A DNA stretch of 64,000 nt, taken from contig NW_019091392.1 of NCBI RefSeq assembly GCF_001949145.1, forward strand, positions 1,168,980 through 1,232,979, given 5' to 3'. Positions 26,252 through 38,789 of this stretch are shown here, in pieces. The position numbers and the translations under genes are program-made. The notes below the pieces were generated by a model. It did no database searches and had not been told where the DNA came from. It worked only from the letters and a program-made list of their open reading frames with translations. How positions within the stretch are numbered: position 1 is the first letter of the stretch; every line of letters begins with the position of its first letter. This stretch comes from Acanthaster planci. Taxonomy: Eukaryota > Echinodermata > Asteroidea > Valvatida > Acanthasteridae.

Positions 26252-26720
26252 AGGGTGCACCGCAGCAAATCAATTCCCATAGACAGCAGTGATAAATCCC
26301 CATACTTCACAAAAATTTTAAAAAAATACTCACAACTTTCACAGGTGTTCAGGCTGCACAGAAAAACGATTTTTGACATGTCCTCTTTCATTTTCCTTTC
26401 AATTTTTAATGGGTTGACCAATGAATTTTCGGTAAATTCTCACCCAAAGCAGACCACCCATGAAATGAAAGAAATTTCACTGCCAAAGAAAAGTAGCCAT
26501 TTTGAAAACGTCCTTCCAAAACAGTGCCACTTTCGGACCCAATTGCATCCAAATTGCTCAAAATTGGAAGCCCTGATTCCTGGCCAGAGGTTCTGTGCAA
26601 TCATTTATTTCTCCACTTCTATGGCTCTCAGGACCCTCTAATATGGAATATTTTGAGTGTACAGCTTTTATTAATGAGCTGGGCTGACATATTTCTGGCC
26701 TATTTATGTGGGTGCACCCT
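26252..26720 (+). mobile_element. MITE-like element, AGGGTGCA family, copy 2
   Basis: The element is 469 bp and bounded by AGGGTGCACCG and GGGTGCACCCT, which are imperfect inverted repeats. It aligns end to end, in opposite orientation, with 12114-12578. It includes an exact GACCACCCA at 26452-26460, the consensus Gli/Ci site, which is changed in the other copy. Short frames inside are not intact genes. Confidence 0.75.
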
Positions 26721-29310
26721 TAATCTGCACTGATTTGTTCCCTGTCGGGGGCAGTCTTCTCCATTATTGTGGCAATGTTCCTTAGGGGCGGACCGTCTTT
26801 TTTTTGCAATCTGATATCAAGTGAAACGGCGACGAATTCTCGCTTCAGTCTCGTCGGTTTTCCTTGGGGAGATGGAGTTGGTTGTACCGCGACGGCTGAG
26901 CGATATAAATTTTCATTGGGGTCTGGGTTCAAAGCAATGAACATACGGTTGGCGAGGTGGGTTACATCGCACAATACGGCAGCGAGACGTGTCCACCAAA
27001 CGGTTTAAGTATGGCCCCTGGCGACAAAGGGACTTAGAGATGCCGTATCATATTGTACAGGCAGCTAACATTTCAAACTTACTCGTTGATTCCATCTCTG
27101 TGGACAGATTGCACCAGGTTTAATCCAAAATGGTCTAAATTGTTGTTGAGAGGGAGACATTTTGGACGTCCGCTGGACTCTAATTGGGAGTCCTCTCACA
27201 CGGCTGAAGAGCTAAGTGGTGCTGCTTCGGTGGTCCAACTCCTGGTGTTGCTTCGGTAACTGCCGCCGCTACTGCAGCAACTACTGCTGATAACCACCTA
27301 CCCATGGTGTTGCCACTCTGGCCGGTGTTGCTGACGTTGATCTGTAGCTGTTGGTGTTTGTTAGTGTTGTTGCTGATGTTGATCTGTAGTAGGTTGGTGT
27401 TTTTAGGTGTTGTTGCTGCTGATGTAGATGCTGCTGGTGGTGTTATAGGAGCACTTTGGTGCTAAGGGTTTTGATGTTATCTTGCTGGTGTTATCGATGT
27501 GCTCTGATGTTGCCTTTGGTGGTGGCACTGTTTTACTGCTATTCTTGGTGATGTTTTATTGCTTGTGTTGCATGCTTTGGGATTGATTAGGCGTGATATT
27601 GATGCTGCTAATTACGACAGTGTTGTTGCTAAGCCTTGGTACTGGCGCCTGAGTAGCTGCCAATCTACCTTAAGCAGAACCGCCCCATCGGTTGAAAAGA
27701 GCCTCGTTGGTCGGGAGTGTTCGTTTTGTTGGTAGTGACGCGACCGTGACGAATGCATTTTTTAGTCTATTGTGAACCAGCGAAGTTCAGTTCCAACCAA
27801 AGAAATCTCCATTGCTATAAGAGAATAGCGCCCTTTCGAGCTCGACACCCATAGTTCTGGCAACTTTTATCTAGGTGGTAAAGTTGTCGAGGTGAAAATA
27901 GTTCAGATGAGTGACGACAAATTATTCTTGAGCACCAGTATATGATCAGCAACACCATCTTTGTTTCAACACTTAAGTCCGGTTTTAGATCAATTATTAG
28001 TTGATATTCCATGCCAATTCGGTTTTACATTGGTGATGATTATGGAAGTTCAGGGACCCCTCACGTCTATCTTGATAACAGTTGATAGAGGGCACACTAT
28101 TTCACTCGTGCTTGTGGCAGCGTTCAAGGAGTTGACAGCTCGCCTGAGGTGCCCTGCATCCTAAGAGGTCAAATATATACAACGGATTGGTAATCACACC
28201 CGGGGCACAGATAATGTAGCTAGGGTGGGACATATCTGTCCACTTTAAAGACTAGGAATACCCAAGTGCTAATCCCCAACTTTTTTGCAAAAGGGGAGAG
28301 AGGAAGAGGGAAAATAAAGAAATTTCCCGTGAAATTCCCAGTAGAATTGTCAGCAAGATAGCAACAGTGCAGTGATGTATATACCAATAATTGATACATG
28401 TATACAAGGTTTATAACAGCGTTCGTGTGCTAGAACAGTCCAGGTCCCCCCTCCACTTTACAAAATTCCACCCCCCCCGACACACGTTTAACTCAAGTCT
28501 GTACGCCCTTCGTCGAATAGGCAACAGTCTGTTGTCAGCCAAAAGTCTATAACCAGAAAGGAAATTTGTGTACAGATTTTAAGGAGAGTAAGTTTTCAAC
28601 AGAGATGGCTGGCCAATTAAAACTTCGGTTTGGGATTTAACGTTTAAGTTAGCCCGTAACTGTTAAAATAAAAGGACCGTAAATTTTGCCCACGTTATGC
28701 CCTTTTAATAGCACCTTATAATACACAGCCCTAACTTCCTCATAATGTCTCAGAATTACCCGCTTTTTATGTAAATTATGTTGAGTCCTGTTTTGTATTC
28801 TACAGTTAATACTTTCATCATGGAGAATATTAAAGCCAGGAGTGTTGGCGCACTTTTCACCCCATGGGGGCGCGCTAACATTTCCTGACCGCGATACGCG
28901 AAGCTGGAACGACCAGAGCAAGAAATTTAAAAATAAAAACTTCGTTTTGATGAATCACAGGACACGTATGCTTTGTTTTTATGCTTCCTTTAGTTTTGAT
29001 CCTCTCCTGTGCTGGAACTCCTATTTTAAAGACTTTACTGACTGTAAGGCCTACATTTATGCGTCCTGCCACATAAGTGGAGTATTGCTTACAGACCCCA
29101 TGAAGTTTCCTGTGTGTACACTGTTAAATTGCAGTTCAATTTTGTTATTTCAGTTCTCCATAATCGAGTGACCTCTTGCTGTTTTGTACGCATTTTCACA
29201 TCGTATGGTTCGACAAAATGTATGCCCTTTTAAAGTTATGTCTACTCCTGTATCCAAAGAAATACGTGTATATGCACGGATTTCACCGTTATTAAAATAT
29301 GCATGCCATG
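26721..29310. other. Intergenic with a TGT/TGC-rich low-complexity tract
   Basis: From about 27220 to 27620 the + strand is a degenerate trinucleotide tract (TTG/GTT/GCT/TGC words, few C-only stretches). A run of eight C lies at 28471-28478. Nothing else was recognised. Confidence 0.5.
27220..27620. repeat. Degenerate trinucleotide low-complexity tract
   Basis: About 400 bp dominated by TGTTG/GCTG/GGTGTTG words on the + strand. It looks like an old, mutated triplet microsatellite and has no intact frame. Confidence 0.6.
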
Positions 29311-30179
29311 CAGTGTTGTATGACTCAAGTCACATTTTTCATGACTCAGACTCGACTTATTGGATAATGACTTGGACTCGGCTACGATGACTGGGACTTC
29401 AGCTTTGTAACTCGTGACCCGAGTCATGTATTTTTAATTAAACATATTTACCGTTTACACCGTCAACATTATTTTGTATGCACCCAAGCTATCACTGGTT
29501 TGCATGAGTGGAGCGTTGTTGCAATGCGCATTTTCCACTTCGCCAATTTATGTACGGCTAAATATCCACTGATGAGTCAACCAGAGGCGTGTTATTCTGT
29601 ATCCACAAACTGTGCGCAGACTAGGCGCTGGGCGCACATTTGTTATCTATACGCCAGTACGGACTTACATATTCAGCCTCATAGTCTCCAGAACCAGTCG
29701 CGAATACGAACACTTTTAGCGAAATGGCTAGGCTCGCATTTAAATAAAAAAATGCGTGGTTTGCGTTGGGCGTGACTGAAAAGGGTTTTAAATACCCTAA
29801 TCTTCGGCTCACGCATTCTCCCGAGCCCGTCTTAGATGAACTTTAAAACCAGCCCAGCACCTCACTCCCTGAGTAAAGAAATAAACGAAGATACTGGAAT
29901 TTAAAGTTTAAATGGTGGATGATTTTCATAAGCAAAAAAGTACCCATGGCGTTTGCAATGAATGTAATTTATCAGCATAAACGAAACAGCACGTAACAAC
30001 CTTACAACTTTGATCATGGATGCTCCTCCATGGTTTGATACACTTAGAATAACTGGCTGAACAACTTATTTAATGATTTGTGACTCATGGCTCGGACTCG
30101 AGGTTTGTGAGTCGAGACTTAGACTCGGACTCGAGGCTTGAGACTCGGACTCGACATTGGTGACTCGACTACAACACTG
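29311..30179. mobile_element. hAT-like fold-back element, CAGTGTTGTA family, long copy (about 870 bp)
   Basis: It begins CAGTGTTGTATGACTCAAGTC and ends GACTCGACTACAACACTG, which are inverted relatives. Flanks ATGCCATG (29303-29310) and ATTCTATG (30180-30187) agree at 6 of 8 positions, fitting an old 8-bp hAT-type duplication. Both sub-terminal regions are dense in GACTCG/CGAGTC words, giving a fold-back structure. The interior has no recognisable transposase. Confidence 0.7.
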
Positions 30180-32529
30180 ATTCTATGCATGTCTGGAAAG
30201 TTAACCTTGGCATCTAGCAGGTGGCGGACGCTAACTTCCAGTTTGATAAAGTTTTCTCAAGCTCCAACTCGGGATCTGAATCTTTGCATGCGATGCAAGT
30301 GCATGCTGGTAATGACTAAAGCAGTGAGATACCTGTAATTCACTCAGGTTTCGTCTAACAGGGGCTGACGTCCAAAGAAACCGTGGGCAGGGTAGCAGAT
30401 GCCAGTCCGCCGATATCAGAGCCGTGTATAGAAGTGACATAATCTGCATGCGCCAGTGCACTTGGACAGTTGGTAGTTAATAGCCGAAGGATCTACCAAA
30501 TGTAGAACAGCCATTTTATTCCAAAATCTGAAGCTGGCTCTACTCTCTGTGTACAGCTGCGCTGGCCGTTATGCTAGCCGTTATGAGTGCGGGGCGCCCT
30601 CTATTGTTGTCAATACTGGTAGAGGGCGCTATTGATGCTTGGTTGAAGCGAACTGAAGACCACACGCAGGGGTGTGTTTTGGCGACCTCTAACCGGAAAC
30701 ATGTTTATAACTTCAAAGCAATAACCAGCAGTATGTTAAGAGTGGCCCACAAAAACGAAGAACCAGAAACGGATATTTCATCTGACAGAGGCAAGTGTAA
30801 GGAGGCAGATGACACTGTTGATGAACATGATTTTCACTCGGTATTTGGTATGTTTCTCACCAGTGCTGCTCTCTTTTTTCACGGACGTTCTACGGTTCTA
30901 GAAGAAAGTATTTCTTTACTTCGCTGCATGTAACAACAAATTTTGAAATGCATAATTCAATCCTTAATTTTGAGGGGAGACAAAAACTGTCTGTTTATTT
31001 TTCAACCAACTAGAACATCCGGTCACAAAGGCATAACCAAGTCGTAAAAATGCTCGAACAATGACCAAAGCTGAAGCAAGTTCGTGGTTCACATCGCCAA
31101 AACACGCCCAAGATGATTTTAATTTTTAATGGACGTGTTCGAAATGGGCTTTCAGAGCTATGGCTATGTCTCTTGTTATCGCGTCCCCGCGTATTTCCAA
31201 TGGAGCAAAGACCTAGACTTCGTTCTAGACAACAATGTTATTCAGATGTAGTAGAAACGTGTCCGAAATTAGGCCTATTTCGCCATGGCTGGAAATGACT
31301 AGCGCCTATGAAACTTACGGATAGAGCGTGTGACATTTCCCAGCTGCAATGATTCCGAGTTTACATGCCTTAACCTTGTATAAAAACGAATGCGCTAAAT
31401 GTTTTTGCGCTTTTTGTTCAAGAGTGCTGACAAAATCAAAATGGGCAATGAGAAATGTAAAGCAAACTACCTTAACTAGCAGTTTGGTGAAGGATAACTT
31501 CGCAAAATAATCAAAACTGCCGAAGTGCAACATGACCTATTCAGTGCCATAATTATTTAAAGCAATCAGAGTAAAGTGGTTGGTAGTTATTGGTGACTCT
31601 CAGGTGCCATTTGTTCAAGTTCACCGAGTGCTTATATTCACATAGCTTTGGGGTGGTTTTATTCGCCATGCAGCAGGTGCGTGCTGTTAATTTCTCTCAA
31701 TTTAATCCTTACCCATCCCGTTCGGATCTCCAACATTGACCATAACTTCAACCCCGACATTAATCCTATCCTATCCAATTCTCGATTCCAGACCCTAACC
31801 GTGCCCATTTAATCCCCTGTAACTGTTTACTGTAACCCTCAACTTTACGTTGTTTACCACAACCATAATCCCAACCCGTATAGACATGGCAATAACATAT
31901 CCAGGCTAAAAATAAACCGTTTCTGCGCAATATCTTTACACGTAGCATAATGATATCTTCATTAAGCTGGGTGACCCTTAGATCGGCAAGAAAAGACAGA
32001 AATCTAGTCACCCATCGTAGGGAAACTGTGTGTTTTTCATGCATCGTTACGAGACAGTCGTTTAATGTCAATACTCAGTCTGCAATACACCTTCGACAGT
32101 TTCTCGCTGCCACCAGTCCTACTTGAATGTAATAACTAAACCGAACCAAATAAACAGGAGGTCTGAGTGTAACTGGTTTACCCGTGCAGACATATTCAGA
32201 TTAATGCATATGCAATGAAAAAGCCATCCAGACAGATGGATTTTAAAAAGACGATACTGTTCATTTCTTTGGGTGAGGTCATTTGCCTCCCAGAGCTGAA
32301 CCCTTCCTCTAAATGGAAAAAGTGGAGTTCCGAATTCATTCCTGCAATTTACCCTATTTTGATTCACGTGCCAAAATACATGCAAAGTACTGGATTCACT
32401 TTTGATGACTAAACTTTCATTTCCACAGGTAGTATTCTGCCGCCAGCAGTATACGTGGTTCCTTAGAGAATAAAAAACCTAGGCGTATACGGATTCCCTG
32501 AAGTTCAAAGATACATGTACATATATCTA
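30180..32529. other. Intergenic; no gene accepted
   Basis: Contains a 120-codon + strand frame at 30571-30933 with no recognisable domain. A 10-bp perfect hairpin (GCGCCCTCTA/TAGAGGGCGC, 30594-30629) lies inside that frame. The rest is AT-rich. Confidence 0.4.
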
Positions 32530-32616
32530 CTTTGGCTCGTGTCTCGAACCTATAGTTAAACAGTTGCTCACTGAGCTTCATAGTCTCAGCACCAGAGCTT
32601 ACCCGTTAGGCTAAGG
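32530..32616 (-). repeat. tRNA-derived sequence with clear A and B boxes (SINE head or tRNA relic)
   Basis: On the minus strand, TAGCCTAACGGGTAAG matches an A box and GGTTCGAGACACG matches a B box, about 60 nt apart with a long variable region between, as in a class II tRNA. Arms do not close well, so a tRNA-derived SINE or pseudogene is more likely than a functional gene. Confidence 0.5.
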
Positions 32617-32695
32617 CACTGCTAGTATTTGAGGGCAGAAAATCAAATGCCTCTTAGTAATATATGCAGAACAAGAACAGAATACCAAAAAGACA

Positions 32696-32765
32696 GCCCT
32701 TGGATTCGAACCCTGAACTCCAGGCCTCTCAACAGCCAGCTTACCAACGCGGACATTTTATGAGA
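32696..32765 (-). repeat. Second tRNA-like fragment in the same orientation
   Basis: On the minus strand an A-box-like TTGGTAAGCTGG is followed by an exact B box GGTTCGAATCC (about 32702-32712). It lies about 80 bp from the 32.53 kb unit, in the same orientation. The A-box half is short, so I treat it as SINE-derived rather than a tRNA gene. Confidence 0.4.
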
Positions 32766-33042
32766 CCACGACCAGAGTGCGTTTGGAAAACTCACAACGC
32801 TGCTCCAGAAACATGGGTTAATTGTAACACCGTGGCGTCGGTTAAATGTTTATGTTTTCTTTTCTTTTCTTTTTTTTTTTTTTGGTTTTGTTTTTCCTTC
32901 TTTATTCTATCTGCACTGAGCATTGCTGGGCTTTTATCAGATTCCATTGTGAAAAGATAGATGATGCAACGCTTTGTGTTTACAAGATCCCCCGCAATGA
33001 AGCTGTAGCGCCCTCTTCATTTGCTTTATACAGAAATTAACA

Positions 33043-33270
33043 TGTACATCTTTATCATGAATACCACCCCCTATAGTTTGCCTTGCTTTTTGAATGTCGG
33101 AAATTTAGGAAAACCCGACATCGTTCATAAACATAGTTTAATCCATCCTTGTGAGCGGGTTGATGTGGGAAGGCAAATTCCTAAAATCCGACATTCAAAA
33201 AGCTAGGCGGGACTGGGGCATCCCCATTAACTATAGGGGGCGGTATTCGTGATAATGATAAAGATGTTCT
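33043..33270. mobile_element. Fold-back (inverted-repeat) element
   Basis: The arms pair over most of about 228 bp. GCTTTTTGAATGTCGGA (33085-33101) is exactly inverted at 33187-33203. Outside it, CCCCCTATAGTT and GAATACC pair with AACTATAGGGGG and GGTATTC, and ACATCTTTATCA pairs near the ends. No coding content. Probably a MITE of undetermined superfamily. Confidence 0.7.
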
Positions 33271-34201
33271 GTGTTTGTGAGCCCTGACGGTAGTTTGTGA
33301 AGTTTTCACACTGTTTGTTCTTCGTTTTCGTTCCTATAGGACAATGTGGCAGTCGGGTATTGCAAAATAACCTAATAGAGGCCATTTCTGTTTCGTATTA
33401 CCACAACGCGGGACTATCGAATGGCCAAAGGTGTCCGTGGGGTTATACTCATGTTTCGTTCTGATTAACGTCACCAGCTATATTGTTGGCAAACCCGGGA
33501 GACAGAAGTACCCGCCTTTCCCATGTTTTTGGCAGAGGAGATGCCCATGCATGGCGATTCTCAATTATAGTGTTCTTTTTTGTATACTCTACTGTGATGA
33601 AATCATTCGTATCTTTTATCCAGTCCGTTATTGCTGAAATTAGAAAACATCTACTCCTCCCAGTATTTTCCACATTTTATCGAGGAGCAAGGTCCCTAGA
33701 AGCCAAAAATACTTATCCCATTTCCTGATGAGTACCCTATATAGCTATTACGCAAGAAGTGTACTTGATACTCTCAGAACAATCCACTGGAACCACTCCA
33801 CCATCCACAGGCAAGGGGTATATGTCCTTTCCTTTGAGAGTGGCAACGGAACAGTGGTGTATTCAGGTTTTTAGACCGTGCCGATGGTCCTTTTTAGGAG
33901 AATATTTACCTTGAACAAAGATGCTAGACCATTTCAAAAATGTCGCATATGCAGTTCCTTACACAATATGCTGTATGGAGCAATGTTCCCTTCCCAGCTC
34001 AATGTACCTCACAGTAGCGGACGAGAATGGAAAAAGAAGATTGTCCCCTCATTCAACTGCTTTCTTAAAACGTTTTTAAGTCTTTTGTCAGTTCAATACA
34101 ACAGGTGAATTATTGACAAATTACAAGTTGGATTTAAAAGTCATCAACAGGCTCTTTTAATTTCTGGGGAAAGAACCGGGTTATGTTTGATCACCATTTT
34201 T

Positions 34202-34335
34202 GAAGAATTTTCCTTGTTGGGAAAGAATTGGGGGAAATTTTATGCTTCCAGAAAAAAATGTATTTTATTGTATATCTGTGAACAGTTTTCTTTGTTGGAA
34301 AAGAAATTACGGGAAAACGACTTCCCGAAAAAGTA
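34202..34335 (+). repeat. Imperfect tandem duplication (two units, about 80 bp apart)
   Basis: TTTTCCTTGTTGGGAAAGAA near 34207 recurs as TTTTCTTTGTTGGAAAAGAA near 34285. In both units this is followed by a GGGAAA word and then a TTCC-plus-A-run word. Confidence 0.5.
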
Positions 34336-36269
34336 TCGGAGAAACCTTCCGAATCATCGGGCCACCGTCTCTTCCCCTCCCCCGATCTCATAAAAAAATT
34401 CCAGCGCCTAATTAGAGAAGGACATTTTTATTACACACGTGTCACAAATTTATTTGACACACGATAAACGTGTTTTACTCATAGACATCTCTCATATTGC
34501 CTACTCTTCGTAAGGGTGGCCAAAGTTGGCTGAAATAGTGCCTTCGGTTTTGTCACATTTTGCCATATGTTTATGCACCACTTTGAGAAACTGTTTATCC
34601 CCCCGTCAAGAGATCGACATGGCAAATTCGAGTCAAAATATTGTGTCAAAATAAGAAAAGTCTTATTAATATCGGAAAAAAATCCATTTCAACCCAAGCC
34701 GCCCCTGGGGTTTCATGTTATCATTTATTTTTTAGTTGTATGACATTTTGACGTCTTAGGGCTCCTCACTGCATGAATAATTAATAAAGCACCACATTTT
34801 ATGTTCTACCAAGCCTAAAAGCTCGAACTTGCATTATGTTGATTTTTTAATCGTTCATTAACCAACACACATGTACACAAAAAGATTTATCAGATTTAGA
34901 AACAATTCCAAAATTTAAAAAATGTGTATGAACTATTGCACGGAAAGACTATTGATTTTACTCTCTTTTTGTTGTTTTTTTCTAGAGGAAAGGGTATTTT
35001 GATGGATCTAATTCCGACTTCCATGTAAAAAAAAGTCCACATGATTCGTTCAAACCAACTGATACTGAAATCAAAACATGTATGATTTGCTCTGAAATCT
35101 ATTTCAGCCAGTGTATACAGACAACCTCGCCTCTTCATTCTGCTTTGTTGTTTCAGTTTTCTATGCGCTGAACAGCAGGCAGGTGTAATATGGTAAATGA
35201 TACCGCTTTTAAACACAGCCTAGTGTCGTACATGAAAATATAGACCTCTCTCCAGCAGCACACCCAGGATTCGTCATGGGGGCGGCCCGGACCCGAATTT
35301 ATCCCCAAAAGAACTCAGGATGCTCAACACCCCCCCCCCCATTGTGCCACAAGAGACTGGGATTTACGGCTATATCAGAGCCAAAAGTTGAAGATGCAAT
35401 TATAGCGAATACTGGATCTTCGTTTTCCAGAAAGCAAACAAATAAAACATATTAGAACAAGAAGTACAAATTAGTCCCAAAGTAAAATGGTTTAAATATA
35501 ACACCAATCATGGAACGCCATATAATGCATAAATATAATATACTATCACTAAATAAACGCTAAATGAACCCAAGAATCTCCTTAAAAATAATCAGGCAAA
35601 TGCACATTTTGTTACGCATTGCTCAAGTTCTAATGCAAAATTATAAGTGCAACCTCTCACGGATGTTGTTACAAAATGCTTTTTACAAGGACTTTTTATT
35701 TGATTTATTCCGATTCCTTTACCTCAGTAAACCTTGAAATGCATGCTTTGATATGATAATTTGAAGACTTTTCTGTTCGTTCAATAACGAACGACTAAAA
35801 ATTTAAAATTCCCTTTTCAGTTTTAAAATCCCTTTTCCCCTATACTGGTTCAGACGAACTGTATATTAGCCCTGCCTTATTTTAGCCGAGGTTTGTCACA
35901 TAATGTACTTCAGGCTCAGCTTTGTGAAAATGTCTACATTCCTTTCCCCTACATGAGCCCTTGAAAAAGAAGTTGCTGATTAAGTGGAATTCCTTATCAC
36001 CTTAACCGAGGACTGCAAAGGATTCTTTTAATCCAGTTTCATTTTTGTTGTTTTATGTGAGGTCTAAATTTACTGGCACCTATTTTCGGTCATGACTAAG
36101 TTTCTTTTAATGACTCAGGATCTGACAAGCTCTGCAGTCCCAGCGAGATTCTGGGACATTATTATTTTTAACTTCCTTTTTTGCTATTGAGAAATTCAAA
36201 TGGACATCTGGAAAGCCATGGTAGATCACATCAATAATAAACGATTGTTGGTCGGTGCATTTGCTTCTT

Positions 36270-36490
36270 TGTACGGCTAATGGCCCGTTCGTTAGTTTGT
36301 GAAATTATTGTTTGGCCCGTTGGTTCGTTGGTTTTCGGTTTGTTGGGTCTATGGGTCTGGTTGATTTCTGGCAAGCTGTATGGTTACTGGTTTTGTTTTG
36401 GATTGTTGCACAGTTGGTTGTTTTTTTTTTTATTTATTTTGTCTTTCTGTTGGTGGCTTGTTTGATGGTTTGTAAGTTTGTTTGTCGTTG
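36270..36490 (+). repeat. G/T-rich low-complexity tract
   Basis: The + strand is dominated by GGTT/TGTTTG words with few A or C over about 220 bp. Hydrophobic frames here are a result of composition. Confidence 0.5.
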
Positions 36491-38789
36491 CTTTTCCTAT
36501 TCATGAATATCAGGGGGGAAATATTTATTTAAAAAGCCCAACCAAGTCAGATTATCACACAAATGAGAAGGTCTGGGTCACGTTGACATTCAGGACTCAT
36601 GAACTACGAGATGAAAATGCTTTTGAAGTTGCTCGAGTGCAAAAGTCCATCAGTGCCATAAAGTATACGTTTTCAAGTAGGCTCATGTCTGTTCTTATGA
36701 GATACTTTTTCTTCTAAGTTCGTTTTACTAGCCCTACTTTTTGAGATATTGTTTCTATATTTGGCAACAAATCTTTTTCGATATACATTTTTTTCTACAT
36801 AAATATAAAGCTGCCCACGTTAAAAAATTTAAGTTTTTTTACTTATTATCTCTTTTAAAAAGATAATTCTTTCAAACGACCTGTCTTTTCCACTTTGGCA
36901 GTAATAAACTTCTGAAGGATTAAATATTTCTCATAAAACGTTTTCGTTACAAAGGAAACATTTGCTTTGAATAGATCTCGAAAAACGAAACTGAAACGAC
37001 ATCCCACAAAAACAACTAAGGAAAAAATACTTCACTTTTTCAAAAATGTGTTTTTCCTGATATCAGTAGGCTTTCGTATATTTGAGCTTGAGTGTTATTA
37101 CCCGAAATCCTGTACGGTGCCCTTTTGTAGACACTGAAAACTTCGTTCTTTTCATCTATTCCATGCATGTGCACATGAATTATTCGAATTGTAATATTTC
37201 GCATTATCGATCATTGTCAAATCTAAGCCCTCCTATACTTGCAAGTAAAGATGAAAATGTACACATGGCCAGATGAATAATCGTTAATTACAATTTCTCT
37301 CCACAAAACTAATACGTTACCGTTACCAATGCCTAAATAATTAAGCGAACGAGTGCTGGTCAAGTGCTCACATGATTTGAAGACGATCATAGTTCAGATT
37401 TATACTTTTTTTAAAAAATAAATTACGTGTCAGCGTCCTCAACTCGCGTTGCGAGCCCCGAGTGTACATGCAAGAGTGCAACAATTACAGAATTCTGTTT
37501 GTCTTTCTGGGAAATTATCAACCCACAAGAGGCTATCGGCCCCCATGTGTGGCCCCTCGAGATCCGCACTCGAAACAACTTGAATATTGGAACTCTTCAA
37601 CAGCACTGCGCTGTTGGTTGCTGGGACCTCTTGTTTATACTTGGAGTTCGTCATTACTTTTTCGTCGCGTTTTCGATGGGGAAAAAATTCAGAGTGAGGG
37701 CTACACATTTCCGTGCATGTTGACAGTAATGATTTTTTCCCTCGTCTGATCGTGTTCGATTGAAATCAGTGCAGAAAGGTTTATTTTTGGACACATGGAT
37801 ATCAGCTGCGATTTGAAGGCTGAGATTGATGAATGGAATAGCGCAGAATAGTGTGGAAATCGATGTCAAGGGTTTCTCTCATTAATGGAAAGGGATGTGA
37901 GGGTGAGAATATTAAATTTTTCTGGAAAGTCGTTTCCAATATTCTCTCTTTACACAGGTTTCCTTGAAAAAAAAACTTACCCGCGGTACTACATTTTATA
38001 AAACCATGGTGATTTGATATCTTGATGCGTAATTTGCAAAGTCGTTTCCTTCTGGCTGAAAGGGGCGGTTCTTTACAATATAAAAATAATGTTTCTTTTT
38101 GCTCATTTACGGTTACAGTATATCCCAGATTTATTGATAAAACATGACTTCGATGTGTAAGTGTCGCAAAAGTTTTATAAACATCAATCACGTTCTTTAA
38201 ACTGAACCCAACGTTTGATCCATAAGGCTCGCCTTCCTGGTTACTGTGTTCAGCCAATGACTGAAGTAGCATTATCCAGGTCTGGGGGGTTCTGAGAGAC
38301 AAAATGGGGAGTTTTTTCCAAAAACGATAATTTTCTGTTTTCGTCCGTAAAAGAACCCCAACCCCCAGAAATGTAGTAGTACCATTTCTAAAGTCTTTGA
38401 AGTCTTACAAACGATAGCAACATGTCTCGGGGGCAACTTTCCCCTTAATTCCCGTCCACTCCTTCCACCACCAGCGCCACTGTGAAGCAGGTGTTTTATT
38501 TACGATCCTCTTCTTTAATCGCTGATGTGTTCATGCAGCCATTTGCTCCTTGTTTCCAAATGCCAGATAAATACCAAGAAAAAATGTGTGAATGTTAATT
38601 TCAGTCGAAAGGAACTAACTACTTAAATGTTAGCGTATTATCAAGGCCAATCTGGGCGATAGGTAAGCAGAGATTTAAGGGAGAGAGTCTCTTGTGAAAA
38701 TGTCTCAAATTGCCCGAATCCTCCTAAAAGTGCAGAGCAATTTGTCCGGATATTGCAGCACATGAACGGCTATGTGTATGCTGGACGAT

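Larger units (their letters stand above)
33271..38789. other. Long intergenic stretch without a recognisable gene
   Basis: Holds an imperfect tandem duplication at about 34202-34335, a run of eleven C at 35330-35340 and a G/T-rich tract at about 36270-36490. A mixed-composition patch at 37420-37720 with overlapping frames is not recognisable as protein. Confidence 0.45.

Noticed and set aside
26180-26641. 153-codon frame over the AGGGTGCA element
   Set aside because: It spans two unrelated mobile elements, and the related copy at 12 kb does not preserve the same long frame.
30571-30933. 120-codon + strand frame starting MLAVMSAGRP
   Set aside because: It has no recognisable domain, the frame runs through a perfect GCGCCCTCTA hairpin typical of repeats, and no supporting splice sites are evident. 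It remains the least implausible unknown frame in the desert.
36280-36506. Hydrophobic frames that look like membrane segments
   Set aside because: They are produced by a G/T-rich low-complexity tract.
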